A DNA stretch of 64,000 bases from Chitinophaga sp. E66 (GCA_019285755.1 CP079103.1:5117001-5181000); one strand, 5' to 3'. Counted from the first letter of the stretch, positions 1 to 8,941 are shown. The notes: generated by a model not told the origin, from the letters alone. Made by a program: numbers and translations.

Positions 1-411
1 AAGGATATTAAATTCAGCATCAAGAAAGGCTGCGAAGCCCCCGTTCATGTATATGCCGATAAGGAAAAGATCCGCCAGGTATTGATCAATCTCATCGAGA
101 ACTCGGTGAAATACGGCAAACCCGATGGACAAACCATCGCCAGCGTCTACAATATGGACGGCAAGCGCGCCCTCGTGGAGATCTCCGACACGGGGATCGG
201 TATGGCGGAAGAGCACCTGCCCCGGGTGTTTGAGCGCTTCTACCGGACAGACCGTGCCCGCAGCCGCGACATCGGCGGCACCGGCCTGGGCCTCGCCATC
301 GTAAAGCACATCGTGGAAGCGCACGACCAGACCATCAACGTCCGCAGTAAAGTGGAAGTAGGCTCTACCTTCGGCTTTACCCTGGAGCTGGGCCGCGAAA
401 ACTTATTGTAA
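1..411 (+). CDS. Sensor histidine kinase, C-terminal part (PhoR-like)
   Basis: This is the ATP-binding half of a sensor kinase whose N-terminus lies before the window; the frame is open from base 1. Visible catalytic motifs in order are the N box (NLIENSVKYG), the G1 box (DTGIGM), the F box (FERFYRTDRARS) and the G2 box (GGTGLGLAIVKHIV), followed by GSTFGFTLEL near the end. These define a HATPase_c domain that phosphorylates a histidine in the missing part, which then passes phosphate to a response regulator. The motif style and short tail resemble PhoR. The phosphate genes that follow support that reading, but the sensor domain cannot be seen, so the stimulus is inferred. Confidence 0.85.
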   Translation, partial: KDIKFSIKKGCEAPVHVYADKEKIRQVLINLIENSVKYGKPDGQTIASVYNMDGKRALVEISDTGIGMAEEHLPRVFERFYRTDRARSRDIGGTGLGLAIVKHIVEAHDQTINVRSKVEVGSTFGFTLELGRENLL

Positions 412-462
412 CATTTGTATGGCTGTACCGTTTCAAAGAAGCAACCAAACTGCTTCCGCCTC

Positions 463-690
463 ATGAAACACATGCTTATTTTCCTGTCCGTAGCGGCAGG
501 GCTCCTGTTCACTTCCTGCAAAAAGATAAAAACCCCGATCTCAACGGCACTCCCAATGCCATCAGCGGCCAATGGAGAATGGACGTCTCCCTTCAACGGC
601 GCTGAGCATACGATGGAAATAAAGAACAGGTCCGGCAACAGCGCCGTATTCCATACCAGTTCGCACACCATGTTGTATCACCGGCAATAA
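463..690 (+). pseudogene. Degenerate small lipoprotein, first of three tandem paralogs
   Basis: The start ATGAAACAC gives a lipoprotein signal peptide ending in LLFTSC followed by KK. The reading frame then breaks in the A run at 520-524: adding one A gives CKKDKNPD and continues to ISGQWRMDVS, which matches the two following paralogs. A second break follows, after which the C-terminus (PFNGAEH to the stop) aligns with the end of the second paralog. About 45-50 residues that the paralogs have between ISGxW and the PYNG/PFNG segment are missing. It is probably a truncated copy, unless the assembly collapsed here. The function is unknown; the paralogs look like small lipocalin-like surface or periplasmic lipoproteins. 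Confidence 0.5.
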
Positions 691-762
691 TTCCCGCTAT
701 TATATCTCAGTTTCATTTCTTAACTTCCTGTAGAACGGAAGAAGCCATCTAAAATTCCCTTT

Positions 763-1181
763 ATGAAACGAGCCTTCCTTTTCCTCGCATTGGCCGCCAG
801 TATCTGGGCGACCGGCTGTAAAAAGATAAAGCTCCCGTACAGGAGGCCCCGGTCCCCGAATACGACGGGCCACCCACGGCCATCAGCGGCGTATGGGCGC
901 TGAACGTCTACTCATTCGACGCGCTGGTGCATGAGTACAGCTTCGGTACCAATCTCATCTACAAAATAGAAACAGGCAAGCCCCGTGAAACAAAAGTGGA
1001 AACCGGCACTTATACCCTTGCGCCCATTACCGGAACGCCCAACAGCTATACCCTGGCGCTCAGGCCCTACAACGGTATTCCCTACACCATTACAGCGTCT
1101 GAGGTAACCGGCATCACGGCCATTTCGAGCAATCATCCCCGCAGCAATGGAAATTCGGCTTTTAAGAAAATAATCCCATGA
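763..1181 (+). CDS. Small lipoprotein, second tandem paralog (frame break in sequence)
   Basis: ATG at 763 starts a lipoprotein signal peptide (MKRAFLFLALAASIWATGC). The frame breaks in the A run at 820-824, right after the lipidated Cys. One more A gives CKKDKAPVQE and an unbroken reading to the stop at 1181. The mature part has TAISGVWALNVYSF, YSFGTNLIYKIETG and a beta-rich tail, the same pattern as the next gene (ISGEW, YQFGTNLRYTF). The stop overlaps the next start (ATGA), so the two are translationally coupled. A lipocalin-like beta sheet fold is an inference from the alternating strands; the role is unknown. Confidence 0.6.
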
Positions 1182-1570
1182 TAAGAACACTACTGGCTGG
1201 CATGCTGTTAGGAGTAGCACTTCTGACCGCCTGCAAAAAAGACAAAGACGAAAGCATTCAGTTTAGCGGCGCCGCCAACGAGATCTCCGGAGAATGGATG
1301 ATGAACCCCGCCACTGTAACCGGAGAGCCCTCCAGTACCCTGGTGCCCAAATACCAGTTCGGTACCAATTTGCGGTATACTTTCGTGCAGGGACTGGCTA
1401 ACGCCCCGCATAAGGAAAGAGGAACGTATATGGTGATACAACGGCCACCCATTGGCTTTTATGTGGTCGTATTTAAGCCCGAGCAGGGAGAGGAATACAA
1501 CCTGGAACTGCATATCCAGACGCCCACGTCGGCCATGTTCGGCGCACGGATGTTCTTCCGGCAGCGATAA
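1178..1570 (+). CDS. Small lipoprotein, third tandem paralog
   Basis: Intact 130-residue protein. The signal peptide MIRTLLAGMLLGVALLTAC carries a clear lipobox, with Cys19 followed by KKDKDE. The mature part contains ISGEWMMNP, YQFGTNLRYTFVQG, a GTYMVIQ strand and a C-terminal MFFRQR. It keeps six A residues at 1235-1240, where both upstream paralogs have five. It overlaps the previous gene by four bases and is probably the last gene of an operon. No enzyme motif is visible. The three genes together look like a recent tandem expansion of an outer-membrane-anchored family of unknown function. Confidence 0.7.
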   Translation: MIRTLLAGMLLGVALLTACKKDKDESIQFSGAANEISGEWMMNPATVTGEPSSTLVPKYQFGTNLRYTFVQGLANAPHKERGTYMVIQRPPIGFYVVVFKPEQGEEYNLELHIQTPTSAMFGARMFFRQR

Positions 1571-1575
1571 TCAGA

Positions 1576-2908
1576 TCAGAAGCGGTATTGGATACGTGTC
1601 GTAAACACGTTATCGGGGATATCGTCTTCGAAACCCTCCAGCGAAGTGCCCTCGTTCCACACACGGTCGTACCAGAGCGTGAGTTTCATGTTTTCATTGT
1701 AGTAAAGACATACCCGAAACCGAAGGTATCGAAGCGGATATCGGAGCGGCTAAGGTGCTTGATGACCGGCTCTCCGATCTGGCGGCCCTTTACGGCGCGG
1801 TTGGGATCGTACCAGTCGTATTTCAGTACGAGCTGATGCTGGGCGCTGCCCAGGTGTTGCAGGAAGCCGAAATAGGCCCCGTCGAACGGGCGGATGTATA
1901 GCGGGGCAAAGGCGCCGCTTTTTCGATGGGGATGATCCCCGGGGTTTCGGTATCGAGGAAGGTGGAAGTCTGCGTTCCGCGGATGTATTCTGCGCGGAAC
2001 TGGGTAGCGCCCTTCCCTTTCCGTTGGGAATTACCAGCTGGGCGTCTGCGCCGTAATACCGGCGCGGGGCTATGGCGCCTACGTTAGTGGCGCTGGAATC
2101 CACGGAAAACTGCTGTTTGCCGCTTTCCATGTGTATATCTTGTTGGTGAACTGCTCCATCCCGCCGTAAAGGATACTCCCCCTACAGACAGCAGCCAACC
2201 TTCAGCGTTAATCGGCCGGGGCTTCATGGCAACCCGGGCAATGAGGTCTTTGTGGCTGTCGAAGTCCGCCGGGCCGGAGAGGCCCTGGCCGTTGAACAGG
2301 CCAACGTCTATTTTCAGGAAATGCAGCTGGTGGGTCTTGGAACGCGGCTCAAATGTCAGCATGCCGCCCATATCGCGCTCGCTGCGCATGAGGATCTGGC
2401 TCATGCGGCCACGCTCGGGCGCCTCACGGTCGCCGGAAGAGAGGTTCACCTCGTACCCGAAAGGCCGGGCAAACATGCCCATGGTGAGGGCCATCACATC
2501 CCACTTCCCATCAAACAAACGGCCCCAGAAGTCGCGGATATTCACACCGCGCTCGGTTCCGTCGAACTGGAACACGAACTGCACTGTCGGCAGGTCGCGC
2601 TTGTTGTAGTGGGCGTAATCGAACCGCACGCGGCCACGGCGAAGCATGAAGCGGTTATCTGTTTGCGGAAGGAAGTCGCCGCCGGAGTAGCTCTCTATGC
2701 CTTTATGCGATGCGTACTGGAACTGGGGCTGCATGTAACCGCTGATCCGGAGGTGGTCGTACCGCTTATAGATGGAGATCATCCCCTTCCCCAGGTCGGT
2801 GGTGGTATCGATCATATCCATCAGGAACTGAGCCTTTGCAGAAAAAGCAGCCAAACTGAAAATTAACGCCAAAATCCCTTTCCGTACGGGTATACGCATT
2901 GCCTTCAT
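1576..2908 (-). CDS. Phosphate-selective porin, OprP/OprO type (frame breaks)
   Basis: An outer-membrane beta barrel of about 444 residues once the frame breaks are closed. The signal peptide (ILALIFSLAAFSAKA) is followed by DLGKGMISIYKRYDHLRISGYMQ. Then come alternating strands typical of the porin O/P family: NRFMLRRGRVRFDYAHYN, VQFVFQFDGTERG, DVMALTMGMFARPFGYE. The C-terminus VFTTRIQYRF ends in Phe, as expected for barrel insertion. The frame is broken at several places between about 2140 and 1700. The start may be the ATG at 2908 or the one at 2899, since a -7 element lies directly upstream. It sits behind the terminator of the surface lipoprotein gene, so it seems to have its own promoter, and that promoter has no Pho-type repeats. 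Confidence 0.8.
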
Positions 2909-2912
2909 CGCG

Positions 2913-2920
2913 CAAAAATA
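2913..2920 (-). promoter_or_regulatory. Bacteroidota -7 element for the porin
   Basis: Reads TATTTTTG on the minus strand, an exact TAnnTTTG match. It ends only four bases before the ATG at 2908. Transcription would start at or just inside that codon, which favours the internal ATG at 2899 or a leaderless message. Confidence 0.5.
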
Positions 2921-2944
2921 CGGAACGCATCCCGGCAAACAAAA

Positions 2945-2966
2945 CGCCCGGGCGATGGCCCGGGCG
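2945..2966 (-). terminator. Rho-independent terminator after the surface lipoprotein gene
   Basis: A perfect inverted repeat of CGCCCGGGC with a four-base loop, followed on the minus strand by GTTTTGTTT. It lies between the stop at 2999 and the porin start, separating the two transcripts. Confidence 0.8.
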
Positions 2967-2998
2967 CTTCAAATTATAACGATTCGACAGATGCTTGC

Positions 2999-4402
2999 TT
3001 AGTATGCCTGCTGGGCAGGGTTGAAGTTGGTCCAGCCGGCCAACCAGTTGTCGGTGCCGAAGGCTCCGCGGAAGGTTTCGGTTTTGATGCCGGTAGCAGC
3101 CTGGAAGGTGCCTTTCAGGGCTTCAGAACCTGTTTTGGGCAGGAAGTTGGGGTTGGTCAGGTTGAAGGGATCGGTCAGGCCTACAGCGTCTGCGGAAGCA
3201 GCCACGTAGTTGTACTGGCCCGCGCCGGTTGCCTTGGCGGTCAGCGCGGCGATACCTTCGTTGATCATGGCGGTACGGTCTGCGCTGGACAGCGGATCTG
3301 CGCCATATTTGTTACCGGTTACCACACGCGAAGCAGCGGAGTCAGCGTTGAAGGGCTTGGCTACAGCGTACACGATGTTATTCTGCCATTTGCTAACGCC
3401 TTTGTTATAGTCGTCGTATGCAGCGGCAGACTCGATAGAGAAGCCGCCTTTCTGGCTGCCGAGGAGGATAGAGTTCACGAACGTGAAGTTGGTCGCTCTT
3501 CTCCAGCGGTTGCCGAAGTTGTGGTTAGACAGGGTACCGGTGGCGTTGTTGGGGCCAACGATGGTCATATTGGAGATCACAGGGTGCGTACGGGGAGTAG
3601 CATTAGTGCCGCTACCGTCGTTATCGCACTCGATACCATTACCGGCGTCTCCCGGGTCCACAAAAGTGGGCTGGCGAAGGGCAACTGCGTATTGTACGGT
3701 ACCGCGGTAACCGAAGTCGAAGTCGAAATCGTCATCAGCAGTTGCATAAGCCACCAGGTGAGTGGGGCTAACGGTGCCGCCAAAGAATTCGAAAGCGTCG
3801 TCGTTTGCGTAAGAAGTCATTACGTGATCGATCACGGTGCCGCTACCTACCGCGCCCAGTGTGAGGGCGTTGATTTCGGAGTTGGGCTGAGCCGCGATAC
3901 CTGCGTATTCGATACGAACGTATTTCAGGATACCGGAGTTATCGTTGTCGTCGTTACCACCGTAGTAGCGGCCAACACCGCCTTCGATCTGGGGTTCGGT
4001 AGTACGGTTGGTTTTAGCTTTACCGAGGATGATGATACCACCCCAGTCGCCCGGGTTGCGGGCGCCGGCAGCTTTACCAGAGGTAAATACGATAGGTTTC
4101 TGTGCGGTGCCTGTTGCGAAGATCTTCGCGCCACGCTCAATGATCAGCGCGCCTTTCTCGGTTACGTCGCTTTTAATGATGGTACCTTCCTGGATGGTCA
4201 GCGTTTTGCCTTCGGGGAAATATACATAACCTTTCAGGGTCCAAACTTTATCATTGGTAAGGGTCCTGCTTTGCGTTTGCGTACCGCTCAGGACGGTTTC
4301 CTCTACCGGCGTCAGATCATCATCGTCGCCATCATTGTTACGGCAGGAAGAGAGCGCTACCGCTGCACCTAAAGTAAAAGCAAGGAATTTTACAAGTTTC
4401 AT
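2999..4402 (-). CDS. Surface lipoprotein with beta-helix-like body
   Basis: Intact 467-residue protein. The lipoprotein signal ends at ALSSC (Cys19), followed by an acidic stretch (NNDGDDDD). In Bacteroidota such charged residues after the Cys often mark export to the cell surface. The body reads as stacked short strands and turns (GYVYFPEGKTLTIQEGTIIKS, GALIIERGAKIFATG, GDWGGIIILGKAKTN), typical of a right-handed beta helix, and has no catalytic motif that I recognise. It lies directly downstream of the TonB receptor gene and has its own candidate Pho promoter at 4435-4495. The pairing suggests a ligand-capturing or scaffold partner of the receptor for phosphate or an organophosphate. That role is inference. 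Confidence 0.7.
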   Translation of the reverse strand: MKLVKFLAFTLGAAVALSSCRNNDGDDDDLTPVEETVLSGTQTQSRTLTNDKVWTLKGYVYFPEGKTLTIQEGTIIKSDVTEKGALIIERGAKIFATGTAQKPIVFTSGKAAGARNPGDWGGIIILGKAKTNRTTEPQIEGGVGRYYGGNDDNDNSGILKYVRIEYAGIAAQPNSEINALTLGAVGSGTVIDHVMTSYANDDAFEFFGGTVSPTHLVAYATADDDFDFDFGYRGTVQYAVALRQPTFVDPGDAGNGIECDNDGSGTNATPRTHPVISNMTIVGPNNATGTLSNHNFGNRWRRATNFTFVNSILLGSQKGGFSIESAAAYDDYNKGVSKWQNNIVYAVAKPFNADSAASRVVTGNKYGADPLSSADRTAMINEGIAALTAKATGAGQYNYVAASADAVGLTDPFNLTNPNFLPKTGSEALKGTFQAATGIKTETFRGAFGTDNWLAGWTNFNPAQQAY

Positions 4403-4434
4403 TCGAACAGATTTTCAGTGATTGAATTGCAGTG

Positions 4435-4495
4435 CAAAAGTGGCTTTGTAATGTTACGCGTACTTTAACACGGCGTTATGAAATTGTTACTGTAT
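4435..4495 (-). promoter_or_regulatory. Candidate Pho-box promoter of the surface lipoprotein
   Basis: Four 11-bp units (4452, 4463, 4474, 4485) each have TTA at positions 3-5 on the plus strand: tgTTAcgcgta, ctTTAacacgg, cgTTAtgaaat, tgTTActgtat. Nine bases away is CACTTTTG on the minus strand (4435-4442), one mismatch from TAnnTTTG. The spacing is the same as in three other sites nearby. Confidence 0.6.
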
Positions 4496-4504
4496 CGGTC
4501 TTAT

Positions 4505-7318
4505 TTATGCTTTCCCAGACCAAACTGGTAAGAGAAGTTGAGTGAAACATTCGTGCCCGGGCGCAGGGTGTTGATGATCTGATCAACCTCTTTGTTGTAG
4601 GCCTTCTTGTTGTCGTTATTCTGGTAGAAGATCAGCTTCTGGTTGAGCAGGTCGCTCACGTTCAGGCGGATCTCCCTTTCTTGTTCAGGATCTTTTTACC
4701 GATCTGCAGATCGATGAGGTCGCGGCCTCTTTCGTAGATATGCTCATATCCTGGAAGCCTACGAGGTACACGCGCTGGCCCATTTTGTTGTACAGTGCGC
4801 TGAACGAAAGGTCCGTATCAGGATGCACGTACTGGAGACCGGCGTTGATCAGGTAAGGGCTCTGGCCCTGGAGACCACGCTGCGAAAGCTGATCGGGAGA
4901 AAGGCCCTGCAGGTCAACAGAAGAGTGGATATAAGAGAAGTTTGCGAATGCGGTGGTGTTGGCGAAGAAAGGCTCCTGAGAAAGGAAGTCCAGCTTCTTG
5001 CGCACTTCCAGTTCAAAACCATAAGACTGTGCAGTCGGCACGTTTTGGAACAGGATCTGGCGGCGGTTAGGCGTAGAGCTGGGGTCAACTACCTGTTCGA
5101 TCGCATCTTTAAAATGCTTGAAGAATACGGAAGCCGTCACCGCTTCACCCACACCAGGATACAATTCGTAGCGGAGGTCAGCATTGGTGATCAGGGCGCG
5201 CTTCAGATCAGGGTTACCGATCATGCTGCTATAGGTAACGAAGTCGTAGAAAGAGAAGTAGCTCAGCTCACGCAATTCAGGACGGGATACCGTCCTGCTG
5301 CCGCTCAGGCGGATATTGGATTTATCATTAATCGCATAAGAGATATTGGCGCTCGGCAGTACATCGAAGAACGTAACGTCCTGTTTCACTCTTTTACCGG
5401 AAGGATCAGCCGTGCGGATGAACTGGTAGTAAGATTCGCCACGTGCGCCCCAAACCACGCGTACCTTATCACCGATCTTGTTGTCGAACTGCACATAGCC
5501 GGCTACCAGGTCAGAAGTAGCGCTGTACTTGTCGGAGTTGTTGGTGATCTCATCGATGCGCAGGCCATTGTCGCGGATGTTGGACTGATCGAAGATCTGA
5601 CCGGGAGCCATTTTCACGATGCTTTGATCGAACCCGGTGTTCGTACCTACATAACCCAGGATACGCGCGTCAAAATCACGCTGACGGTAGAGCTTCTGTC
5701 CACCCACTTTAACGCTTTGCTTAACGCCAGCGAGGCTGAAGGGAACGGTCAGCGATCCTGTACCACCGATACCATATTCATCCAGCGTTGACCAGAAGCG
5801 GGATACGTTACGGGCTGCGGTGTTTACGGGGATCATGGCCTCGAACTCGTCATTAGCGCCATAGCCGCGCTTGTAAGTCAGCACCTTCATATCGGGCTGA
5901 TCGCGGTTGGTCTTGGAATAGTTCATGTTCCAGTCCAGCTTCCAGTCGCGTGCATTCAGTTTGTGGCTGCCTTCGAGCTGGGAGTTCAGCATGGTTTTGA
6001 TAGTCAGGTCCTGGCCATAGCTTTGCTGCGTACCGAGGATGTCCCTGTTCTCACCGGAGCGGTAGATATAGTTATTGTCGAGAATACGGTTGAAGATATT
6101 CTTGAAAGAGATCTTGTTGTTGCGTTTCACGTAAGTGAAGTTGGCAATTGCGCCAAGGCTTGTATTGTAACGATAAACATCTTCAGCGAAGTTCAGCGTC
6201 CGGTCTTTACCCTGCTCATAGTCCATACGCTCACCTTTCTGGATGTTCTCCGAATTGCGGTAAGTGACGCTGATGATACTACCGAAAGAACCGTCTTTCT
6301 TCAGGCGGATGCGGTTCCCCAGGTGATTTGGTAATTCTGGGCAGGGAGGGCTTTACCCTGGTTGGATACGCCCCAGTTATTCTTGAAATCGCGGGAGAGC
6401 GTCAGCTGGTCGTTCAGATTCAGGCTGGCGTACTTTGCCCTGCTAGAAGGGAAAGAAGCAGGCAGTTCACGTAGGCCGTCATCAAATGCGAGCCAGTCCG
6501 TCTTACCGCGCTCCATGCTCTGCGTTTCCTTAAACGTGGTCTGGCTGTTGTAGCCGAGGCCGATATTGAAGGAAAGGAAGTTTTCAGTGGGGATATCCTT
6601 GGTATATACCTGCACGAGGCCACCGGCGAAGTCTGCGGGCATTTCCGGGAGGCGGTCTTGTTGATAACGATGTTATCGATCAGGTTGGAAGGAATGAGGT
6701 CGAAGGAAAACGCCTTACGGTCCGGCTCGGTGCTGGGCAGCATGGCGTTGTTGATCGTGGCGGTGTTGTAACGGTCATTGAGGCCGCGCACGATGATGTA
6801 TTTATTATCCTGGATGGAAGCGCCGCTCACGCGTTTGAGCACCTCTGAAGTGTTGCGGTCCGGGCTGCGGCGGATGCTTTCGCCGGAGATACCGCTGGAG
6901 ATGCTGGGGTTATTCTTTTGGGCTACATACAGGGCGTTGATCGTTTCCTGTTTGTAGGACCCGCGGATCACCACTTCCTGGAGGTCTTTGGACTTGGGCT
7001 CGTCCAGCGAGATATCGAGGTTGGTGGTCTGACCGCCTTTCACCACCACGTCTGCGATGGATTTGGTCTGGTAGCCCATGTATTTGAAATCGAAAGTATA
7101 AGTGCCGGGGCCAGCTGGAGGAGGTAACGGCCTTCCACGTCTGTCACGGCGCCTTTGGAGGTATTCTGTACCATCACTGTCACACCGATCAGCAATTCGC
7201 CCGTTTTCTTGTCCGTCAGTTTGCCGGTTACTTTTCCGGATCCATCCTGCGCGAAGGCCGGCAGGCAGGCGATGCATAAAATCCCGATAATTTGTACAGC
7301 AGTAATAATGCGTTTCAC
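4505..7318 (-). CDS. TonB-dependent outer-membrane receptor (frame breaks)
   Basis: A receptor of about 940 residues. The signal peptide (MKRIITAVQIIGILCIACLPAFAQ) precedes a carboxypeptidase-regulatory-like domain (GKVTGKLTDKKTGELLIGVT). The plug follows (DLQEVVIRGSYKQETINALY, RSPDRNTSEVLKRVSGASIQ, IIVRGLNDRYN), then a long barrel ending in LNFSYQFGLGKA. The reading frame is interrupted near 7110, 6640, 6310 and 4690; the parts line up end to end as one protein. It imports a ligand across the outer membrane using TonB energy. The candidate Pho promoter upstream, together with the neighbouring porin, PhoU-like and Pit genes, suggests phosphate-limited expression and a phosphorus-containing ligand. 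The ligand itself is not shown by the sequence. Confidence 0.8.
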
Positions 7319-7342
7319 GTATTTGTGTATTGATTACGGCCG

Positions 7343-7403
7343 CAAAACTACCATGGTCGAATTACGCGAATGTTAAGCCAATATTACCAGAATGTTAATT
7401 GTT
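7343..7403 (-). promoter_or_regulatory. Candidate Pho-box promoter of the TonB receptor
   Basis: Four 11-bp units start at 7360, 7371, 7382 and 7393 (aaTTAcgcgaa, tgTTAagccaa, taTTAccagaa, tgTTAattgtt). Each has TTA at the same place. TAGTTTTG on the minus strand (7343-7350) is an exact -7 match, nine bases from the first unit. Transcription should start near 7337, about 20 bases before the ATG. Confidence 0.7.
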
Positions 7404-7423
7404 AAGGAATCATTAAAAAATTA

Positions 7424-7615
7424 TTAACAAACAATCGAAAGCATTACCCACAGCACCTTTGACCGAAACGCACAGCATTTACAGCGCGGGGTTCCGCCCT
7501 GGCGCAGGAGCCATTCGATGGAAAGGTCGATGCCGCGGGCCGACGGCGGGGGCTCGGAAACGTTCCTTAACTGGAATAAGCGGAGACTTTTATTCATGAA
7601 CGGCTTGGCGTTCAT
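7424..7615 (-). CDS. Possible small protein of 63 residues
   Basis: ATG at 7615 follows the stop of the preceding small gene by one base. Translation gives MNAKPFMNKSLRLFQLRN and later a Cys-containing stretch (TPRCKCCAF). The tight coupling and codon choice resembling the neighbours are the only support. No family is recognised. If real, it would be co-transcribed with the gene at 7617-7864 under the candidate Pho promoter. It could equally be chance reading of a trailer. Confidence 0.3.
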   Translation of the reverse strand: MNAKPFMNKSLRLFQLRNVSEPPPSARGIDLSIEWLLRQGGTPRCKCCAFRSKVLWVMLSIVC

Positions 7616-7616
7616 A

Positions 7617-7864
7617 TTACAGAAACTCTAATGAAAAATGGAACTTCTCTTCCAGCTCTTCTTCGAACTCCCGGAGGCTGAGGGTTTCATCGATAGGGAA
7701 TTCGACCATTTCCGTTTCTTCGAGCCCCGCCTCGCGGAGGGTGTTGAAACCATTGGCAGGGTATGACGGATATACACCGCGGCGTCGCAATGGAGCAAGC
7801 GCTGAATCTGCATCTGTAACAGGGATATCGTCATGAGTGGGTGTAGCTTGAGCGTCTTCATCAT
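7617..7864 (-). CDS. Small protein of unknown function, candidate Pho regulon member (one frame break)
   Basis: ATG at 7864 begins MMKTLKLHPLMTISLLQMQI. The frame changes once in the middle (about 7760) and finishes with EETEMVEFPIDETLSLREF and an acidic tail ending in FSLEFL. The span is one base short of 83 codons, so a single missing base accounts for the break and gives 82 residues. The start sits about ten bases after the expected transcription start of the candidate Pho promoter at 7881-7930, which supports this ATG. No domain is recognised. Its place between the TonB receptor and the phosphoesterase suggests a small accessory protein of the phosphate response. Confidence 0.5.
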
Positions 7865-7880
7865 ATTCGGATCGGTTACG

Positions 7881-7930
7881 CAAACTTACCCGCGCAGGAT
7901 TACCTGAATATTAAGCAAACGTTATAAATG
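7881..7930 (-). promoter_or_regulatory. Candidate Pho-box promoter of the small protein
   Basis: Three 11-bp units start at 7898, 7909 and 7920 (gaTTAcctgaa, taTTAagcaaa, cgTTAtaaatg). TAAGTTTG on the minus strand (7881-7888) is an exact -7 match, again nine bases from the first unit. Confidence 0.65.
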
Positions 7931-7938
7931 TGTGAAAA

Positions 7939-8763
7939 TTAACGACTGAAGGAAATGGAGCGGGAAACGACGCTCCATTCGAGCTGGAGGGTCTCATCGT
8001 CTTCTTCCATGACAGGGGCCTTCTTCTCTGCGTGGCGATAGAGGTTCCATTGTCCGTCGGCATACTCCAGGGCGGTGAGGCTCTCTACCCAGTCGCCCGA
8101 GTTGAGGTAGGTCACGGTACGGCCGTTCACCTGTTCGTCGCGGATGACGGGCTGGTGGATATGGCCGCAGCAAACCACATCTATCTCCTTATCCGCCGCA
8201 ATCTCTACCACCGTCTGCTCGAAATCGGAAATGAACTTCACGGCCTGTTTCACGCCGGCTTTCACTTTCTGAGAAAACGACATCTTTTCCCGCCCCAGTT
8301 TTTCGAGCATGTGGTTAACGAGCCGGTTCAGGATGATGAGCAGGTCATATCCCTTCCCTCCTAATTTGGCGAGCCATTTAGAGTTTTTCATGGTGACGTC
8401 GTATACGTCTCCATGGAAGAACCAGTGTTTTTGCCGTCAACGTCGAGGATGAGCTTGTTATCTATGAGGAAATTGCCAGGCCGAAGCCGGCGTATTTGCG
8501 GAGGGCTTCGTCGTGGTTGCCGGTGAGGTAATAGACATCCGTGCCTTTGCCCATCATTTTAAGGATCCTGCGGATGACTTTGGTATGGGATTTCGGGAAA
8601 TACCGCTTGCTGAACTGCCAGATATCGATGATATCGCCGTTTAGGATGAGGATCCTGGGCTGGATGGAGTCCGGTACTGGGCGAGCTCTTTAGCGTGACA
8701 GCCGTAGATTCCGAGGTGGACGTCGGAAATAACTACAATATCCAGTGGTCTTTTGTCTGACAT
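7939..8763 (-). CDS. Metallophosphoesterase, LpxH-like (UDP-2,3-diacylglucosamine diphosphatase family)
   Basis: About 275 residues once breaks near 8680, 8470 and 8425 are closed. All calcineurin-like metal motifs are visible in order: DVHLG near the N-terminus (after MSDKRPLDIVVIS), NGDIIDIW, GNHDE, HGDVYD and GHIHQP. The GIYGCHAKEL segment after the first motif is characteristic of the Bacteroidota LpxH-like group, which hydrolyses UDP-diacylglucosamine in lipid A synthesis. The start is ATG at 8763. It lies divergent from the PhoU-like/Pit genes, and a candidate Pho promoter lies about 80 bases upstream. If that promoter is real, the enzyme may act in phosphate recovery or lipid remodelling instead of housekeeping lipid A synthesis. 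Confidence 0.75.
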
Positions 8764-8848
8764 TTGTTGGATTATGATGTTCCCGGCCAACCATTGTACA
8801 TACAAATTGTTGTTTATATGATGGATTGGCGCGGCTCTTATGCTATCA

Positions 8849-8909
8849 CAAAGGAAAAAATGCTATATTACTTTCATATTAATTCAATGTTACCAAAACA
8901 TTAATTCTT
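8849..8909 (-). promoter_or_regulatory. Candidate Pho-box promoter facing the metallophosphoesterase
   Basis: Four 11-bp units start at 8866, 8877, 8888 and 8899 (taTTActttca, taTTAattcaa, tgTTAccaaaa, caTTAattctt). Nine bases away on the minus strand is TTCCTTTG (8849-8856), one mismatch from TAnnTTTG. The site lies between divergent genes; the spacing fits the minus-strand direction, not the PhoU-like/Pit operon. Confidence 0.5.
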
Positions 8910-8941
8910 ATTTTTTCTTCGTGCCTTTTCTTTTAGAAAAC

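Noticed and set aside
3521..5791. Long open frames on the plus strand opposite the surface lipoprotein and TonB receptor genes (3521-4372 and 4823-5791)
   Set aside because: They lie fully antisense to genes with clear signal peptides and domains, have no recognisable protein features, and arise from the codon bias of the real strand.
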